Source: Diphasiastrum complanatum
Lineage: Eukaryota; Streptophyta; Lycopodiopsida; Lycopodiales; Lycopodiaceae
DNA length: 64,000 nucleotides
NCBI GenBank assembly: GCA_029204225.1
Contig: CM055099.1
Coordinates: forward strand, 68,441,084 to 68,505,083
Direction of reading: 5' to 3'
The notes under the pieces are model-generated. The model did no database searches. It was given only the letters and a program-made list of their open reading frames with translations, and had not been told where the DNA came from. The position numbers and the translations under genes are program-made. This document shows, piece after piece, positions 10,894 through 24,060 of this stretch. Positions within the stretch are counted from its first letter, which is position 1; every line of letters begins with the position of its first letter.

Positions 10894-12929
10894 TTGCCAT
10901 AGTGAATGCTTAGGCCATGAAGATTGAATATGATGCCTTGATCACCAACCACACATGGGAGCTAGTGGATCCACCACCTAACATGCATATCATTGGATGC
11001 AAGTGGGTGTTCAAGATCAAGTACAATCATGATGGCTCCATCAACAAGTACAAGGCAAGATTATGTGCTAAAGGCTTTGCACAAATATATGGCCTTGACT
11101 ATGAAGAAACCTTTGCTCCTGTAGCAAAGATGGTGACAATAAGAATCATAATCTCTCTTGTCTTATTTTTTAAGTGAAAATTGTATCAACTTGATGTCTC
11201 CAACGCTTTTTTGAATGGCTATCTTGAGGAGGAGATATACATAGAACAACCTCAAGGATTTATCAAGGATAAATCTAAGGTGTGTTTGCTATTTAGAAGT
11301 CTTTATGGCTTGAAGCAAACACCTAGATCATGATATTCAAGACTCAACAACTTTCTACTTTCATTAGGATTTGTGCTTAGTGACTATGATCCTTCTATGT
11401 ACTTAAACTTTGATGGTAGTAATATTGTCATTCTTCTAATCTATGTAGATGACATTATTCTTAGTGGAAGCTGTTTGATGCTAGTTCAAAAAACTAAACA
11501 TGCATTAGGAAGAGAATTTAAAATGCAAGATCTAGGAGAGATCCATTACATTGTAGGCCCTGAGATTGATTTTCATGAAGAGTATGCTTTTATTTGTCAA
11601 TCTAGATATGTCTTTTCTATGTTGAGAAAATTCAATATGCAAAATTTTAAAGGCATAGATACTTTCATGGAGCAACATGTAAAAGATCCTATCAAAGGTG
11701 ATGAAAGATCCTTCGAGGACATCACACTTTATAGGAGTCTTATAGGTTCTTTGATTTGGCTTACTATCACTAGACCCGATTTGAGCTATTGTGTGCACAA
11801 ATTGAGTCAATTTATGCAAGATCCTAAGATTCAACATTGGAAGATGGCCAAGAGAGTTCTAAGATATGTATCTTCTACTCAAGATTATGGTTTATTGTAC
11901 AAGAATGAAGATCTAACCATTGTTGGCTATTCGGATTCTGATTTTCAAGTGATAAGATGGATCGAAAGTCCATTAATGCATATACTATCTTTCTTGGAGG
12001 CAATCTTGTGTCTTGGCTTTCAAAAAAGCAACATACCATATCTCTATCTTCTTGTGAGGCTGAGTACAAAGCACTCACTACAACAACTAAAGAGGTGCTT
12101 TGGATCAAGAGGTTAATCATGGAGCTAAAGTGCATCAAAGAGGATGATCTTCCCTTGATCAAGTGTGACAACATATCGACCAAAGCTCTTGCAAGCAATC
12201 CTATTTTTCATGCAAGAAGCAAGCATATAGAAGTGGCACACCATTTTGTAAGGGAAAAGCTCATTGGAGGTGAAATCAACTTGGAACACGTCGACACATC
12301 TTCATCATCTTCTCACAAAGAATTTTTGGGAGGAGTGTCAAAATATTGGAAAAATCTATCTAATGTTGTGAGTAGGGGTCCTAAAAATGCCAAAGATGAA
12401 TTAAGCTCTTTTGACTTAGTAAAGACCCATCTTAGAATAAAATATTCAAGGTAGGTAGAAGTAGAAACTCAAGCTACCATAGGAATTGCCATTTGTACTT
12501 TGCCTGCCACATTTAATGCATGAAAAGACTAGGTGGCACAATTAGACATAGTGAGTGGCTTGAATAAGTCTAGATAGCTTGAGAGGTGGATTCATAACTC
12601 CAATTCAACTCGAAGTAGGAGGAGAGTCCATGGATCTATATATATGTGATGTACTCTCATTGAGAAAATGATGAAATTTGTGTGTAATGCAAATTTGGAG
12701 ACAAGCTCTTTGCGCCCTCTCTCTCTACCCAAGTTTTGTACTTTCATTTTCTCTCTCTAGCCGAGTTGAGTTCATGTTTTGTTGACAGATCTTGCTTGTA
12801 ACACAATAACATTTCTTGTATGATCAGCTTTCCTATTGTCAATCAATGCTAGTCTGATCTTTATGGTATTATTGGGCTTAGGAGATCAAAAGTACATGTG
12901 TAGGGAATCCCACATGTGTGAATTCAACA
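10894..12929 (+). mobile_element. Ty1/copia 3' half with 3' LTR
   Basis: RT and RNase H (10917-12330) are followed by a purine tract (TTGGGAGGAG) and a probable LTR from 12336 (TGTCAAAATATTGG) to 12929 (AATTCAACA). No gag, protease, integrase or 5' LTR is visible, so the copy is truncated at its 5' side. A few breaks divide the pol frame. Confidence 0.75.
10917..12330 (+). pseudogene. copia RT and RNase H remnant
   Basis: The landmarks are in order: TWELVDPP, CKWVFKIKYNHDGSI, KARLCAKGFAQ, LLIYVDDIILSG (the YVDD catalytic block), ITRPDLSY, and RNase H with SWLSKKQHTISLSSCEAEY and HFVREK. Fossil; frame interrupted a few times. Confidence 0.85.
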
Positions 12930-12931
12930 AA

Positions 12932-13155
12932 CCCGTCGATCGATATCTGAAAAAAATCGTCGATTGAGATTTGAAAAAAAACGTTGGTTGAGATTTGAAG
13001 GAAGCGTCGGCTGAGATATGAAGGGAAGTGTCGGCTGAGTTATGAAGGGAAGCGTCGGCGGAGATATGAAGCGAAGCGTTGGTTGAGATATGAAGGAAAG
13101 CGTCGGCTGAGATATGAAGGGAAGCGTCGGCTGAGATATGAAAGAAATGGAGCAT
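12932..13155. repeat. 24-bp minisatellite, about 8-9 copies
   Basis: The unit is close to GGCTGAGATATGAAGGGAAGC with GTC completing 24 bp. The first units are diverged (GATTGAGATTTGAAA type), the central ones nearly identical. The 8-residue periodicity of minus-strand frames (FISQPTLP) reflects the 24-bp period and is not evidence of a protein. Confidence 0.85.
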
Positions 13156-13229
13156 GACGAGGCGACTGAAGGAGTACAGTTGATGGGTGTGGGCTCTGGT
13201 TTTGCCATTTGATACTAAAGCAAGTCTGA

Positions 13230-13435
13230 TCAGTTGTGTTTGCAGTTGTTGTGGCTTGCTGGTTGGTTTGCAGGTTCAAGTGCAAGCAAGTTGGTTTTCA
13301 GATGGATTTGCAAGCAAGTCTATTTGCCTGCAATTGTTGTTTCTTGCAAGTCGTTTTGCAGGTAGGGTAGTTCGTTTGCAATTGTTGTGGCTTGCTGGTT
13401 GGTTTGCAGGTTCAGGTGCAAGCAACGGCGCCAAA
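13230..13435. repeat. 50-bp direct repeat and Asp-tRNA-type primer site
   Basis: A block containing TTGTTGTGGCTTGCTGGTTG recurs at about 13248 and 13384. At 13424-13435 the minus strand reads TTTGGCGCCGTTGC, the start of the Asp-tRNA-type primer site used by many Athila/Tat gypsy elements. It abuts a TG-starting sequence at 13436. Confidence 0.55.
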
Positions 13436-14590
13436 TGTTGATATCTTTAGAGCCTATAGAATCTGTTTACTAGTTCTTCCTTGTTTTTTGTTTACAAGAA
13501 CTGTTTTCTGCCTATTTAGAGGCTTGTTGGCATTTTTTTGAATGTTAGCTTCTTAGTTCAATGTCGAAACCAGGCATAAGGGACTGATATCGATGTAATA
13601 AATGTCCTGTTTGTCAGAGGACAATCCAGGGAAGTCACTCTTGAACTAATACACATGCATAAACAACCACTCATACATGCCAAAATGTTCAACCATAAAA
13701 TTAGTGTGCAGATCCGTTGATTAAACAATGAAATTCTACTTCTACTTTGTTGAAAAATGAACTAAAATCAGATCCTACACTACTTTACTTGCATAAATTG
13801 ACAAGACAAGAAACAAGAACTAATCTACAACATGTTAGAAGTCCAAGAATCAAGAAACTAACCAGTATTTTGATTCTTGGACATCCCAAGAACATCAAGA
13901 ACTAGAATGTTAAAGAATATGCAAGATTTATGCCACATTTCTAGCCTATTTAGTTTACTTGAATGCTGGCTCCTACATTAATCCACAAGAAAACATGAAA
14001 TCTAATCCACAACTAGGAAAGCAAGAAAACTAATCCACTCTAAATCCACAACCACACACAATATGAATGGAAGGACATGATCATAGGGGCATCACTTAAG
14101 AAAACCATCATGATCAAGGTTCTCAATGGATGCATCTAACTCATGGAGGCTCTTCTCATTTCAGCATGAAGTTGATACAATACACAAAAAGCTCCTCTAC
14201 ACAAAGAGGGAGTCTCTTAAATAAGCAAGAGAGCTTCTTAGGTGGCATCCTAGTGGAATTTCCACATTTCACAAATTACAAGTGGAATAATGTTCTCCAC
14301 TAGAGGTCACCATCAAAAGGTGGCTCACTCTACTTTTCTAAGAGGGGCCTACTTGCATTTATTACATTTGCCTAGAAATACTAGTTCCTACATGGTCATT
14401 CCATCTTTCGGGATTCACCATGAGGCTCACACAGTTCTTACTTGTCATTACTAGCTAGTATTCCTCGGCTCTCATACTAGGCTCTCAGTCTTCATTCGTC
14501 TCGTCTTCTCAGAGACCTCCTCGGTCTAAGGTGAGAGGTGCTCTTGAGTTGCTATGTTCGAGTATCTTGGGGATTCGTCAGAACCAGCCA
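13436..14590 (-). repeat. probable LTR of an Athila/Tat-type gypsy element
   Basis: Starts TGTTGATATC directly beside the Asp-type primer site. The right end is a guess (CCAGCCAACA at about 14590). No coding remnant of this element survives on its left, where the DNA gives way to the minisatellite and then the copia LTR. Fossil fragment. Confidence 0.4.
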
Positions 14591-14819
14591 ACACCAAGGT
14601 GGTCGACGGAAAAGAAAAAAAAATTGTAGAAGGGAGGAGGAAAGGTTTTTGAGGATGAAGGGGCCAAAGATAAGAAGCTTAGAAAAGTGGGGAGTATGTC
14701 GAAGTAGAGGATGTGCAATTGCAACATGAGACAAAAAAGAGAGCACAAACTGCCAATGGTTAGAAGGGTCGAGGGTCATTATAGGAGTTCTCAAACTTAG
14801 AAGGGCCATTTGTTATGAG

Positions 14820-15111
14820 TTTGTTTTTTCCTCGTTGTTTATGTCCATGTGGCCCAATCAATTCTTGACATAGCGGCTTCTATGTAACATAACTCGCCTG
14901 ACCCGGAAAACACAATTCATGTTTGCGCAAATTTGAATTTTCGGTCCGGTAGATTGGAAGCATACTATTGGCTGGCATGTGCGACGACTGGTTGACTGAA
15001 CTACTTGGGTTAACCTCAAGTTAAAATTATCTTGGGACTCACAAATAGGTTTGGCTCCTATTATACTTTTGACTCTCATATTGACAAGTTCAAACGTGAA
15101 CTCTTCAAGCT
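14820..15111 (+). promoter_or_regulatory. putative upstream region of gene copy A
   Basis: It contains CCATGTGGCCCAATCAA (a CCAAT-type box) and TTCTATGTAACATAACT, and further on a CTATTGGCTGGCATGTG block. A similar order of words (CCATGTGGACCAATTGAA, TTCTACGTAACGTAGAA, AGCATGTGGAAATGCTATTG) precedes copy D at 54710-54850. This supports a shared ancestral promoter. Confidence 0.45.
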
Positions 15112-16476
15112 ATGGCGATGAGAAGGAGACCGAGATCCTTGATATGCTCTGCAATTTTTTATAATGAGAGGGAAGACGATGGCACATGGATTGCTCGTGA
15201 ATATCATAAGGCTTCTTGGGTACTGATGCATCCATCGGTGAGAGGGGCTTTTTGCCAAAAGAAAAAGGCCAAGTATACATATAGATCTTATTGAAAAGGG
15301 CGGATTATTGATTTCAAAGTTTCTCCAGGAGGACAAACCATTTCAGAGGTGCTTATTCAACATGTTTATATGCATTCAAAACTTAATGTGGAGGCTGTAA
15401 ATCCCCATGATTTTCAAAAGTGTAATTGTAAGTATCTTAATTTTTGGTTGCTTGTCATTTTTAAAACATAATCGTATTTATGAATCGGAGTTTATTATGA
15501 TTTTGTATTGCAAATCTATATCCTTCAAATATACATGAATGAGAACATGTGGCGTCTCTTTTAGGTATTATAGATTTCATCCATTCAAAAATTGACAAAT
15601 TGCATTACAGAGAGGACGAACGGCAAAAGAACTTACAGATTTTGGAATATTTTTTTATGATACTATGTATATTCCAGACACAAATGGAGGAATGGGAAAA
15701 CTAGAGTGTATGCCTCTACCTAATTTTCAAGATAGCGTGTGGTGGATTGCAATCAACGACAATATAATAAAATGTTTTCGCTCCAAGCTATATAATGATG
15801 TACAAAAGTCACTCAAAACTAGTAATGGATCAAGAAATGTGCACTTAAGCTGGTTTGTTCCAATGTCATTGTTTGTCAGCTCTTTTTCAAACACGGAGGT
15901 ACATCATACTCCCACATTGTTTGTTTGCAAAAATCTATTAGATGATTTTTTATTCAAATTCATGGACAAAGGTTGGGATATAAGATCCACTGCAGATATT
16001 GCTTGTAGAATCAAACATTCATCCATATCATTTAGATACAATATAGAAAAGCAAATGCTTAGCATGGTGTTTCATTATCAGAGATGGAAAGAACACAATG
16101 GTACTTGGGCCCCATTAGATCAAGATCTAGACAGCATTGGACACACCGATCGTATATGCATTGATATCATGGCAAATGAGGATCTACTTACTACTATTGA
16201 GGTTGAGCAGGACTGGACCTTATTCTACATTAGAACGGAACTGACACTTTTATAGCAAAATATCCCCAAATATTTCAGCTTTATATTGGATGGAAAATTG
16301 GTATGTGAAATCTATGAATTTGTATATTAATTTGTATTCATTATCCTTTTTGTCAATATTCAGATCACTAACTATATTTTGATTAATGTATGTTTGTGCA
16401 GATACATAAAAGACATGAAGAGAAAATATAATGCAAAGATTTGGACAGAATTGTTCAGATAATAGAGCAATCATGA
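15112..16476 (+). pseudogene. three-exon gene family, copy A (broken)
   Basis: I do not recognise this family. Exon 1 (15112-15427) encodes a domain with SWVLMHPSVRGAF, KGRIIDFKV and IQHVYMH, matching copies B and D; it reads like a BAH-type fold, which is inference. Donor GTAAGT is at 15428. The exon 2 acceptor near 15513 reads CAA instead of CAG. Exon 2 runs to 16300 with TLFVCKNLL, SFRYNIEKQMLSMVFHYQRW and EQDWTLFYIRTELTLL, ending FILDGKL before donor GTATGT at 16301. Exon 3 (16402-16476) encodes IHKRHEEKI then CKDLDRIVQIIEQS. Damage: TGA at 15292 in place of the Trp seen in B and D, a frame break early in exon 2, TAG at 16253 and TAA at 16429. A transposase-like fragment follows about 550 bp downstream. 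Confidence 0.7.
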
Positions 16477-16739
16477 TACAAGATTTGTAAAAGCTCTCAT
16501 AAATATCAATATATTTCTCATTTTTTGAGAATGTACATGTGCGTCCTGTATTTAACAATGGATGTTTTTACCCCATTGTCTCTATCTTTCTATATGCCCA
16601 TAATTATTCACAGGGCATTACATAAAAAATGTATATCTCTATTTAATCTATTATTTACAACTCAAAGTAATATGGATTATAGGGAACGAAGATATCCAAA
16701 ACGGAAATATGAGCCCAAAACGTCCTTTTATACCTGCAT

Positions 16740-16960
16740 AACATCCCATCATTATCACACGTGTGATCTGACACCTCCAATCCCTGCACGTGTGGTCACA
16801 CATGTCGTCACACGGACCTATCACGTGTCAGGACATCAACGGTCTGTACGATCATACGACTGACATGCATGTACGAGGACACATGTCACGATCTGGGCCA
16901 CACACGCGTCATGGGGACTGGCTCATACGATCGTACAATTGGCATGCACGTGCAAGGACA
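16740..16960. promoter_or_regulatory. ACGTG-rich segment
   Basis: ACGTG cores (G-box/ABRE-like) occur four times within 220 bp (near 16758, 16788, 16823, 16948), with several ACATG/CATGT and near-palindromic words. It lies between copy A and the transposase-like fragment and could be a promoter. Frames through it look accidental. Confidence 0.4.
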
Positions 16961-17030
16961 TGCAAAAAGATGAAAGGCTTTCGGGGAAACAGGAAACGTA
17001 CCCAGTAAACCTAGCATAGGAGGAGTCTAA

Positions 17031-17614
17031 GCTCGTCAATTTTTATCAAATCATTTTAAAGAATCGTCTAAGATCCAATACTCGGTTTGGAAAGATGTTA
17101 TTTCTGCAACAAAAGACTTTGAAGATAAAGGAACAACAAGGGTAAAGAAGGTTGAGGTTTGGAAAAAGCTCGGTAATATGGTTGAAGTGCTTAGAAAAGA
17201 CACAATTCCATATGCAGATGCACTCCTATTGGAGAAAACAACAATAGAGTTTATAGATGCAGTTTGGATGGCTTGGGGCTCAGATCACATCACCCACTAC
17301 ATGGTAAGATACATTTGAACAATGTCTTACAATTTTATAATTTTAGTATAACTTGCTTGATAGATTGTAACCAATGCATATTTTTCTAACCAATGCATAA
17401 ATCTTTGATGTTGCAGCACATATTAAGGCATCATGCATCATTTTTTGCAAAAAAGTATGGCAGTTTGAGTATATGGTCCTCACAAGGAATGGAGAAATCA
17501 CATTGGTAGACAAGAGCAACATTTCATCGAAATACACAACATGGTGGAACATCCTCAAAAAATAGTTACATCATTCAGCTATTCCAATGGTTTTATAGAC
17601 GAGGTCAAGTTTGA
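17031..17614 (+). pseudogene. transposase-like C-terminal module, two exons
   Basis: Exon 1 is open from 17031 to 17303 and ends IEFIDAVWMAWGSDHITHYM at donor GTAAGA (17304). Exon 2 starts at 17417 after TTGCAG and continues in frame with HILRHHASFFAKKYGSLSIW, SSQGMEKSH and, further on, FHRNTQHGG and QLFQWFYRR. The layout of a helical H..HH stretch, YGSL, SxQGMEK and a basic tail resembles the C-terminal part of RNase H-fold DDE transposases in eukaryotic DNA transposons. I cannot name the superfamily. One in-frame TAG lies at 17507-17509; the frame ends at 17612. No N-terminal catalytic part was found upstream. No ATG is needed if the first exon begins at an acceptor near 17025. Confidence 0.5.
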
Positions 17615-18162
<548 letters not shown>

Positions 18163-18246
18163 CATTCTGCATATTGACATAGCAATCTTTCCACTATATT
18201 ATACACTCTCTAACTCAAGACCAAATACATTGTCTTTTCATAGATC

Positions 18247-19600
18247 ATGACTTCTAGTCAACCAAGAAGAACAAAGATTCAATTAAACTCCGTTGTTGCA
18301 CCAATCAAAGACTCCAATGACCATTGGGTGCCTACGACATTTTCGACTCTTGATTGGGTATATATGCAACCCTCTGGTAAAGGAATTCATAGGGTTGCAA
18401 AGAGAAAACGTGACAACAAAGAGCACCATTGGAGAGGAAGGATTTACGAATTTAAAGTCGATTGCAACGGAGATTATCTAGCCAGAGTGCAACACGTCTA
18501 CATGCATAGAGATATTTTGTTGGACACGGCAGTTGTTGATAGAAATATACTTTTGCATTGTAAGTCTTAGATCTTTGAATGTCAAAGATATTTTACTTGT
18601 AAATTATTGTTGCTTCATTCTATTACCTCTTGTGCAGATGTTTTTCCTTCAGATAGCTATGACTGGCAGCATGTAAAATTGTTTACGGGAAAGTTCTCTA
18701 CAATACATGAAAAATATGGAGTACTAATATATGATGGGCTCAAGTCTTCTGCGATCATAGGACTGGGTGTTTACTTTTACGATCACATGTATGAAGTTCC
18801 AAAGAAAAACTTTGGGACTGGCAAATTATTGCCTCTTTCTGAGCCTACAATTGATTCTCACGATTGGCCTTATGTTGATGAATTGACCATTGAATTGACA
18901 AAATTCCAACTCGTCAAAGAGATTACGATGAATATGAAGCCAACATTCGGATCCAAACGTGTTTACACTAGTGTCAGTGTGCCTGTCGCTGTATTTGTTG
19001 CCATATTTAAAACAATACCATTTAGAAAAACAAATACATTATGGGTATGAAAAGTGACGAAATCCTCATTGTTGGACAAGGTATTTACTTCTTGGGACTC
19101 ACGGAATGTAGATCACAAAGGTGATTTAATAAGGTGTGATGTTTGTCGTGAGACAATGACAATAAGATATCACATTACACGCCAAATGTGCTCCTTCAGT
19201 TTTGTTTATAGGCGGTTCAAGTTTGCCCATGGTCGATGGGATAGCTTGGATGCAGAGACGAGACATCAAGAATTTGAACTACCCATCCATATGCCAAGTG
19301 ATGAAGTGCGAGAAGTCTATGTTAATGGTGAATGGAGTCTGGAAAATGTACGCACTATGGTTGGTTTAATATATGCTGATGTGCCCACAAATTTTGTGTT
19401 CACTATCAACGGACAAACCGTAAGTGTAAACAATAAACGTGCTTCTAAATTTTGTAAATGGTTGTTGAACACATATATAAAATGAATTTTAATATTGAAG
19501 TGGTGGTGTTCTGGTTTTGTAGATCAGGAGACACGCGGAAAAACACCAAAAGTGCGCGTCATTTTTAGATTCGGTCATCGTAAAAATACATGAACTATGA
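18247..19600 (+). CDS. three-exon gene family, copy B (best preserved; one in-frame TGA)
   Basis: Unrecognised family. The exons are 18247-18559, 18638-19419 and 19523-19600, with donors GTAAGT, GTAAGT and acceptors TTGTGCAG, TTTTGTAG. Spliced length is 1173 bases, exactly 391 codons. Exon 1 holds a domain with LDWVYMQPSGKG, WRGRIYEFKV and RVQHVYMHRDI, possibly BAH-like. Exon 2 holds YFYDHMYEVP, then DLIRCDVCRETM followed by TIRYHITRQM, then RWDSLD. WSLENVRTMVGL and FVFTINGQT follow, a pattern reminiscent of a ubiquitin- or doublecortin-like fold cut by the last intron. Exon 3 encodes IRRHAEKHQKC to HEL. One TGA (19048-19050) sits where other copies have Cys in FVCK. So it is either a young pseudogene or a truncated protein of about 244 residues. 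No signal peptide; likely intracellular. Confidence 0.65.
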
Positions 19601-19887
19601 GTTGCATTTATGTATTAGCTTTAACTAATAACATTGATCTATCCGATGGGATTTCATCAGAGATTTGGTTCTATCGTTTCCATGTTTGTTAGGGCATTAG
19701 CTACGGTTTGGTTTGGTATGCAATTGCAATGTGAATCCATTTCGCCATTTCATCCTTAGTTGAGAGAGTTTCCTTTGTTTTTCATAGGTTGATATCATCC
19801 TGCTATGCTCACACAAGTGCAAATTAGTGTCGTTATTGCAATTCATATACATTAGTACTCTATTATATCCGCATGACGACCTAATTT

Positions 19888-21343
<1,456 letters not shown>

Positions 21344-21536
21344 CCAAATGGTTGCTAAACTTTTGTTCTTTTTCACTTTTTTTACATGCTTTGTTATTGG
21401 GACTGGTCACTAGTTTTTAGTGGCTACTTTGTAAATATTTTTATGCATGTTATGCTTGTGATTTGGATGTGTTGAGCATATGTATGTGTGGGCCTATCAT
21501 TGATCTAACATCTCCCCACAAAACAGTGCAAAAAAT

Positions 21537-22184
21537 GCCTTCAAACTATTTTTTAAGCTACCATGAGCCTTCCCAGAACTGACTGTGGAAACTTCTCACA
21601 AAATTTTCCAAATGCAATGTTCAGAGAACGAAAACAATGTTTATTTGTAAGGACTTGAGTGCTGAAATAATCGCCGAGTTGTTGGATGATGGTTGATATG
21701 AAACAAAATTAGCAAGTTGAGTGCAGAGTATGTAACTCATCAATGACATTTAGATATCACATCGAAAAACAAATGCTCACTTTGTTGTTGTATTATAGAA
21801 GATGGATAAAATACAAAAATGAGTGGAAGCCACTTGATCAAGATTTTGGAATAAACCCTCCAAGAGCAACTTCAAATAGCAGTGAAAAGAAATGGCAACA
21901 TTCTTGCGATGGTTGAGGTTGAGGAAGATTGGTGTCTCAATCACATTCGATCAGAACTAGACATGTTGCAATTTGATCTACCTCAGTACTATCAATTTCG
22001 ATTGAATGGTATAAAGGTACATTATGCCATATGAAAATTTTCTTTTTTTTTTTAATTTCTTGGTAAATCAATTTCAAAAAATAAATGAACTTAAACAATT
22101 TCTCTTGTGCAAGTAAGAGCAAGGCAAGAAGAGCATATAAAATACAAAGACATAGGAACATCCATCGAAATTGAAGATCCATAG
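21537..22184 (+). pseudogene. three-exon gene family, copy C (5' truncated)
   Basis: The recognisable part begins with TMFICKDLSAEIIAELLDDG, then VECRVCNSSMTFRYHIEKQM and LLLYYRRW and KPLDQD, all colinear with exon 2 of copies A and B. EEDWCLNHIRSELDML and YYQFRLNGIK follow, up to donor GT at 22016. Exon 3 (about 22113-22184) encodes VRARQEEHIKYKDIG and TSIEIEDP, although its acceptor reads GCAAG rather than GCAG. There are at least two in-frame stops and two frame changes. Exon 1 is absent; the DNA to the left is the gypsy LTR end. Confidence 0.65.
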
Positions 22185-22309
22185 ATTTTGAACAATGTAA
22201 TTTTGTATTATGTCATATAATTTTTTGTATACATCATGTTTGATAATATATGAACCACTCAACTTGAGTATTTGATCATGAGGACTAGCTTTGACTCACT
22301 TAGAACCTG

Positions 22310-22354
22310 AAATGCAAACATGTAGGAACAACCATAGAAATTGAAGATGAATAA
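22310..22354 (+). repeat. duplicate of the family's last-exon tail
   Basis: The frame reads KCKHVGTTIEIEDE then TAA, matching the end of copy C (YKDIGTSIEIEDP). A local tandem duplication of the last exon about 130 bp further on. Confidence 0.55.
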
Positions 22355-22469
22355 ATATGAAAAATCTAAATATATTTGTAGAAAACTTTTCTATACATGT
22401 GAAATTCATATTGTTTCATCCACATCAAGGGAGGCCAATTTTTTTTTGTATCAACTTGAGTATCATTGC

Positions 22470-22998
22470 TCAAGTTGAGAGTCTTGCTTTTGTATGATCT
22501 CTAAATCCATTTCTCCAGATGGAAGTAGCTTGCGTGGAGAACACTCTGCAATTGAAACTGGATATGAATTTTCGATCACAAGTTTTATCATCTCTTGCCT
22601 GAAATGCATTGTCATTGGGGAGATCTTCAGGCATTTAAACCGAAAAAAAACAAAAATACAATTATATGTTATTAATCAAAGATTAGTTATTAGGAATCAT
22701 TACTTATCAGAAATCATTAGGAATGTGATTATGAATTAATAGATTACCTCTAGCAGATTCGAAAGTTTATCGTAGTGCAAGCCAATTGAAAAAAAAATTG
22801 TGTCACTCTGATTGGTGGATAGATATAGGCCCCAGGCCTCAATTCATTTTTTGACAAATGTATGGTTGTGATCAACAAGAATGGTCTATAAACATGGGCA
22901 CCACTCTCCATACCAAGATTCCATGATCTTTTTTTCATAACTCCTTTGTCATTTTGTTCTCTGGCTTTCTCTTGCATGCCTTGTCCTACAATGCACAA
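22470..22998 (-). pseudogene. possible degenerate gene convergent to copy C
   Basis: The minus strand at 22998-22745 encodes ESGAHVYRPFLLITTIHLS and YIYPPIRVTQFFF and ends beside a GT donor near 22743. A second piece after an acceptor-like CATTTCAG (about 22610) begins GCAAGAGATGATAAAAC. Its DNA resembles the start of the last exon of the convergent gene at 56381-58062 (GGCAAGAGTTGATCAGAAC). The protein similarity between the two is weak. If real, copies C and D would share the same convergent neighbour. Confidence 0.25.
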
Positions 22999-23706
22999 TC
23001 GAAATCATTCAGAAGTGCTGAAGCGATATCAGCTAAAATTTTTTTACAACAAAATGAATCCCAATCAATCCTAAAAGTGATGGAGGATGCACAAATAAAA
23101 GATCTAGATCCAAACTATGAGCTAGAATCAAGACTAGTTATCAAAACTAGCAAATTTGGCATTTAACGCCACATTAGGCACATAGATTTGATCAAATGAA
23201 CCAAAGTAAAGTACAGCAAGCTTTTCAGACCTATAAATAGGTTTAGTACCTTCCAAACCAAGCAATTAATGTATAAGAACACTCACATCCAATAGCTAGA
23301 ACTCGCCACCAAAAGACAATGATGATAGAAGTGGAAAAACTTGACTTTTCTTGATAATTTGATGGAGATCCCATCATGCATTTATACATTTCAAGCTCGG
23401 ATCTGAGCATATTAGGGAACCTTTGAATTTTTCATACCCTAACCCTAATATCTAACCTAATAGGTCATTGGATCCACCCTAACTTGGGATCAAGATCTCT
23501 AAAACCAATGAAAAACATGCTATGTTTAGATCCTAGAATTTCTCTAGCCTATCCAAACACATTTTTGCCTCATTTCAAAAATGATATCACAATGTAATAT
23601 GAGGAATGAACTTATTGGAAAGAATCCTATGCTAAGAAACTTGATCTTGTAAAGCATAAGGGGAAGTGGAGAAAATGGACAAGAGTATGTCCTTAGGAGA
23701 AAATCT

Positions 23707-24060
23707 TTGAACAAAGAATTGGGATCTATTGGAGAGAAGATCCAAGACAATGAACTAGTACAAGTAATTTTAAACGGATTACGAGATGAGTTCTCTAATC
23801 TAGTTCGATCTTTTGCAATTCAAGACCAACTTCCATCAATTGAAAAGTTGCATAATGTTCTTGTGGCCGAGGAGAGTAGGATTCTACACCTCAAAACAAG
23901 AATGGGGTCCTTATCACTACATAATGGTGATGAGAAAGCAAACTTCACATCTAAAGGCAAAAAGAAGACTCGTCCTTTCAAGAAAATCCAAGGCAAGGGC
24001 AAAGTACGGAAGATCTACCTCCAAAGGGAAGCAAAAGAACAAAGCAGAGTGGAATCTCTA
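23707..24060 (+). pseudogene. copia gag fragment
   Basis: DNELVQVILNGLRDEFSNLV and LHNVLVAEESRI match the UBN2-type gag of the minus-strand remnant at 53 kb (GELVQVILNGLLDAHANIV). Fossil. Confidence 0.75.

Noticed and set aside
12886-13285. Minus-strand frames with eight-residue repeats resembling a repeat protein
   Set aside because: The 24-bp minisatellite gives an eight-residue period in every frame.
16525-16863. 112-codon frame between copy A and the transposase-like fragment
   Set aside because: It runs through an ACGTG-rich, promoter-like segment and its His/Thr/Val pattern comes from repeated CACGTG and GTCACA words. A short MDYRERRYPKRKYEPK start was considered but nothing supports it as a gene.
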